A stretch of 64,000 bases of DNA from Antarcticibacterium flavum (GTDB taxonomy: Bacteria > Bacteroidota > Bacteroidia > Flavobacteriales > Flavobacteriaceae). Positions 62,525-64,000 of this stretch are shown piece by piece. The notes beneath the pieces are model-generated. The model was given only the letters and a program-made list of their open reading frames with translations, was not told where the DNA came from and ran no database searches. How positions within the stretch are numbered: position 1 is the stretch's first letter; the number at the start of each line of letters is the position of its first letter. The DNA lies in the NCBI RefSeq assembly GCF_006159205.1, contig NZ_CP040812.1:3968001-4032000 (forward strand), written 5' to 3'. Made by a program: the position numbers and the translations under genes.

Positions 62525-64000
62525 ATGAAAAGAACAACAGTTATTTTATCAATTATTTTCCTTTTAGGAAATGATTTCAGCTCCTGGGGTCAGCAGGAGA
62601 AATTTATTTCCAAATATCCTGAAGTTCAGGAACAGGAGAAAACAGAAATTATTTTTGATAAGAAGGTGAAAGATAATTTTCCTGTTTTAAATGATCTTGA
62701 AAACGTTGAGGTCCGGGAGTGGTTTGCTGCCCAGGACTCCCTCGCCGAAAAATATTTTTCTGATAATCCAATTATGAAAGCCTACCTGAAAAGATTTACT
62801 GAGCTACAGGATATTCAAAAGGAAAGAATAAGCCTGATTAAAGTGAATGAACAGGGGAATTACTTTTATTTAAAATATAATGATTCAACAAAAATTGATA
62901 AACTCTTTTATAAACAGGACCTTTCGGCAGCTGAGGTTGAACTTTTGGATCCTGCTGCTATACCTGAACAAGTTGGAGATATTACTTACTTAAGTCCTTC
63001 TTTTGATGGAAAAAAAATTGCCGTTGGCTTCAAGGTAAATGAAGAGGATTTTGATTCCCAGGTGATCATCCTGGATATAGAAAACACAAAAATTTTAAAA
63101 GACAAAATAAACCATATTAACCCTGACTTTGGAGGGATTGAATGGCTGCCAGATAGTTCAGGGTTTATTTATTTATATTTCCCGGTAGTAGATCGCAGCT
63201 CGCCGGGATATAAGAAAGATTCTTATTCCGTGATTCATTTTTTAGGTCAGGATCCGGAAGAGCGAAATAGGATTTTTGGGAACAATGAGAATGTATCAAT
63301 TCCAGCGGACTATTATCCTAAAGTAAAAATAGGCTCCAGTATTGATGATTACCTCATTGGATATTCCGCGACTTCGAATGACTATTATGATGGCTATATC
63401 GCTTCTATGGAAGGTATCCTTAATCGTAAACCTGTATGGAAGCCATTTTTTAAAGCAAATGATAAAGTGTTTTTTACTGAAGGAGAAGTTAGGAATAACG
63501 AATTTATCTTTCGTCAGGGTACTGATCAAGGGAACAGGATTGCAAAGGTTGAAATAAAAGATCCACATTTTAATAACGTAACTGTATTGGCTGAAGGAAC
63601 ACAGGATAACCCCATAACCAGATTGGAAGTGACTAAGGATAACATCTATTTTTCACGGTCAAAATTTGGGGTAGAGGTTTCTGTATTTTCACTTAATAGG
63701 AATGAGGAATTAAAAGAATTGGAAACTCCTTTTAAAGCAGGTTTTCTCAGCTTCTTTGGTGCCAGTATAACCGAAAATTCTATTGGAGTTGAACTGGATG
63801 GCTGGACATCAGATTATACCAGGTATTTAATAAATGACAGGGGAGTATTTCAGGAGGAAGGTTTGAAAAAAAATGCTGATTACCCGGGATTTGATAAACT
63901 TGTTTCTGAACAAATAATGATTTCCTCTCATGATGGGATAGAGGTACCGCTTTCTCTGGTATACCATAAAGATCTCGAAATGGATGTGGAGAAAGAAGTT
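62525..64000 (+). CDS. Prolyl-oligopeptidase-type S9 peptidase (partial, 3' end outside window)
   Basis: 492 codons are present; the gene continues past the window. The start is taken at the second ATG (62525, MKRTTVILSIIFLLG), a signal peptide; the first ATG (62516) is 3 codons upstream. The visible part is the seven-bladed propeller of S9 enzymes: KYFSDNPIMKAYLKRF, YLSPSFDGKKIAVGFKV, IEWLPDSSGFIYLYFP, then the switch to the catalytic domain at MISSHDGIEVPLSLVYHKDL. The catalytic Ser, Asp and His lie outside. Exported S9 peptidases next to a peptide gene could process or degrade the peptide; that is inference. Confidence 0.85.
   Translation, partial: MKRTTVILSIIFLLGNDFSSWGQQEKFISKYPEVQEQEKTEIIFDKKVKDNFPVLNDLENVEVREWFAAQDSLAEKYFSDNPIMKAYLKRFTELQDIQKERISLIKVNEQGNYFYLKYNDSTKIDKLFYKQDLSAAEVELLDPAAIPEQVGDITYLSPSFDGKKIAVGFKVNEEDFDSQVIILDIENTKILKDKINHINPDFGGIEWLPDSSGFIYLYFPVVDRSSPGYKKDSYSVIHFLGQDPEERNRIFGNNENVSIPADYYPKVKIGSSIDDYLIGYSATSNDYYDGYIASMEGILNRKPVWKPFFKANDKVFFTEGEVRNNEFIFRQGTDQGNRIAKVEIKDPHFNNVTVLAEGTQDNPITRLEVTKDNIYFSRSKFGVEVSVFSLNRNEELKELETPFKAGFLSFFGASITENSIGVELDGWTSDYTRYLINDRGVFQEEGLKKNADYPGFDKLVSEQIMISSHDGIEVPLSLVYHKDLEMDVEKEV

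Overview
The window looks like chromosomal DNA of a Bacteroidota bacterium, most likely a marine-type member of the Flavobacteriaceae. The grounds are the families present (DUF4494, DUF4256, a CzcA-TolC fusion, arrays of FtsX-type ABC permeases, LytS/LytTR pairs, an NtrBC pair beside an ABC exporter, TPR-plus-AraC regulators), the near absence of strong Shine-Dalgarno sequences, TAnnTTTG-like promoter boxes and moderate A/T content. I saw no rRNA, tRNA or CRISPR array, so the genus is inference only.

Layout. 1-5.2 kb: a minus-strand heavy-metal efflux operon (His-rich secreted protein, CzcA-TolC fusion, adaptor cut by the window edge). 5.2-15 kb: single genes (PAP2 phosphatase, SMP-30-like lactonase, DNA alkylation repair protein, DUF4256, porin, DUF4494, Usp pair, small membrane proteins) separated by repeat-rich spacers. 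15.1-19.4 kb: a five-gene minus-strand operon (acetyltransferase, cyclophilin-like lipoprotein, cupin lipoprotein, Tat-exported aldo/keto reductase, SnoaL-like lipoprotein) with a divergent AraC regulator. 19.9-22.0 kb: aldehyde dehydrogenase and SDR. 22.0-29.5 kb: an A/T-rich accessory island with an intact IS66-family element (IRs plus a perfect 8-bp target duplication) inside a small gene, then a translationally coupled pair made of an L-amino-acid-oxidase-like flavoenzyme and a ThDP-dependent 2-keto acid decarboxylase. 29.6-33.4 kb: LytS/LytTR two-component system, a small ExbB/MotA-like membrane protein and a class C beta-lactamase-fold hydrolase.

33.7-56.7 kb is the main exporter locus. 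An NtrB-like kinase and an NtrC-like sigma-54 activator are divergent from an adaptor, an ABC ATPase, six consecutive paralogous 8-TM FtsX/MacB-type permeases (782-822 aa), a second ATPase and a TolC protein. A -24/-12-like sequence lies in front of the adaptor. The spacers between permeases are themselves related, each carrying purine-rich short repeats, a C5/G5 hairpin and A/C-rich short repeats, which suggests serial duplication of gene plus spacer.

57.0-64.0 kb is a peptide export island: a C39-peptidase ABC exporter, its HlyD-type adaptor, a membrane-anchored TPR-AraC protein, a 41-aa double-glycine leader peptide missed by length-limited ORF calling, a terminator, and a prolyl-oligopeptidase-type S9 peptidase running off the window. 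The exporter probably cleaves and secretes the small Gly-rich basic peptide; the TolC gene just upstream could complete the tripartite channel. This island and the permease array are the parts most worth pursuing.
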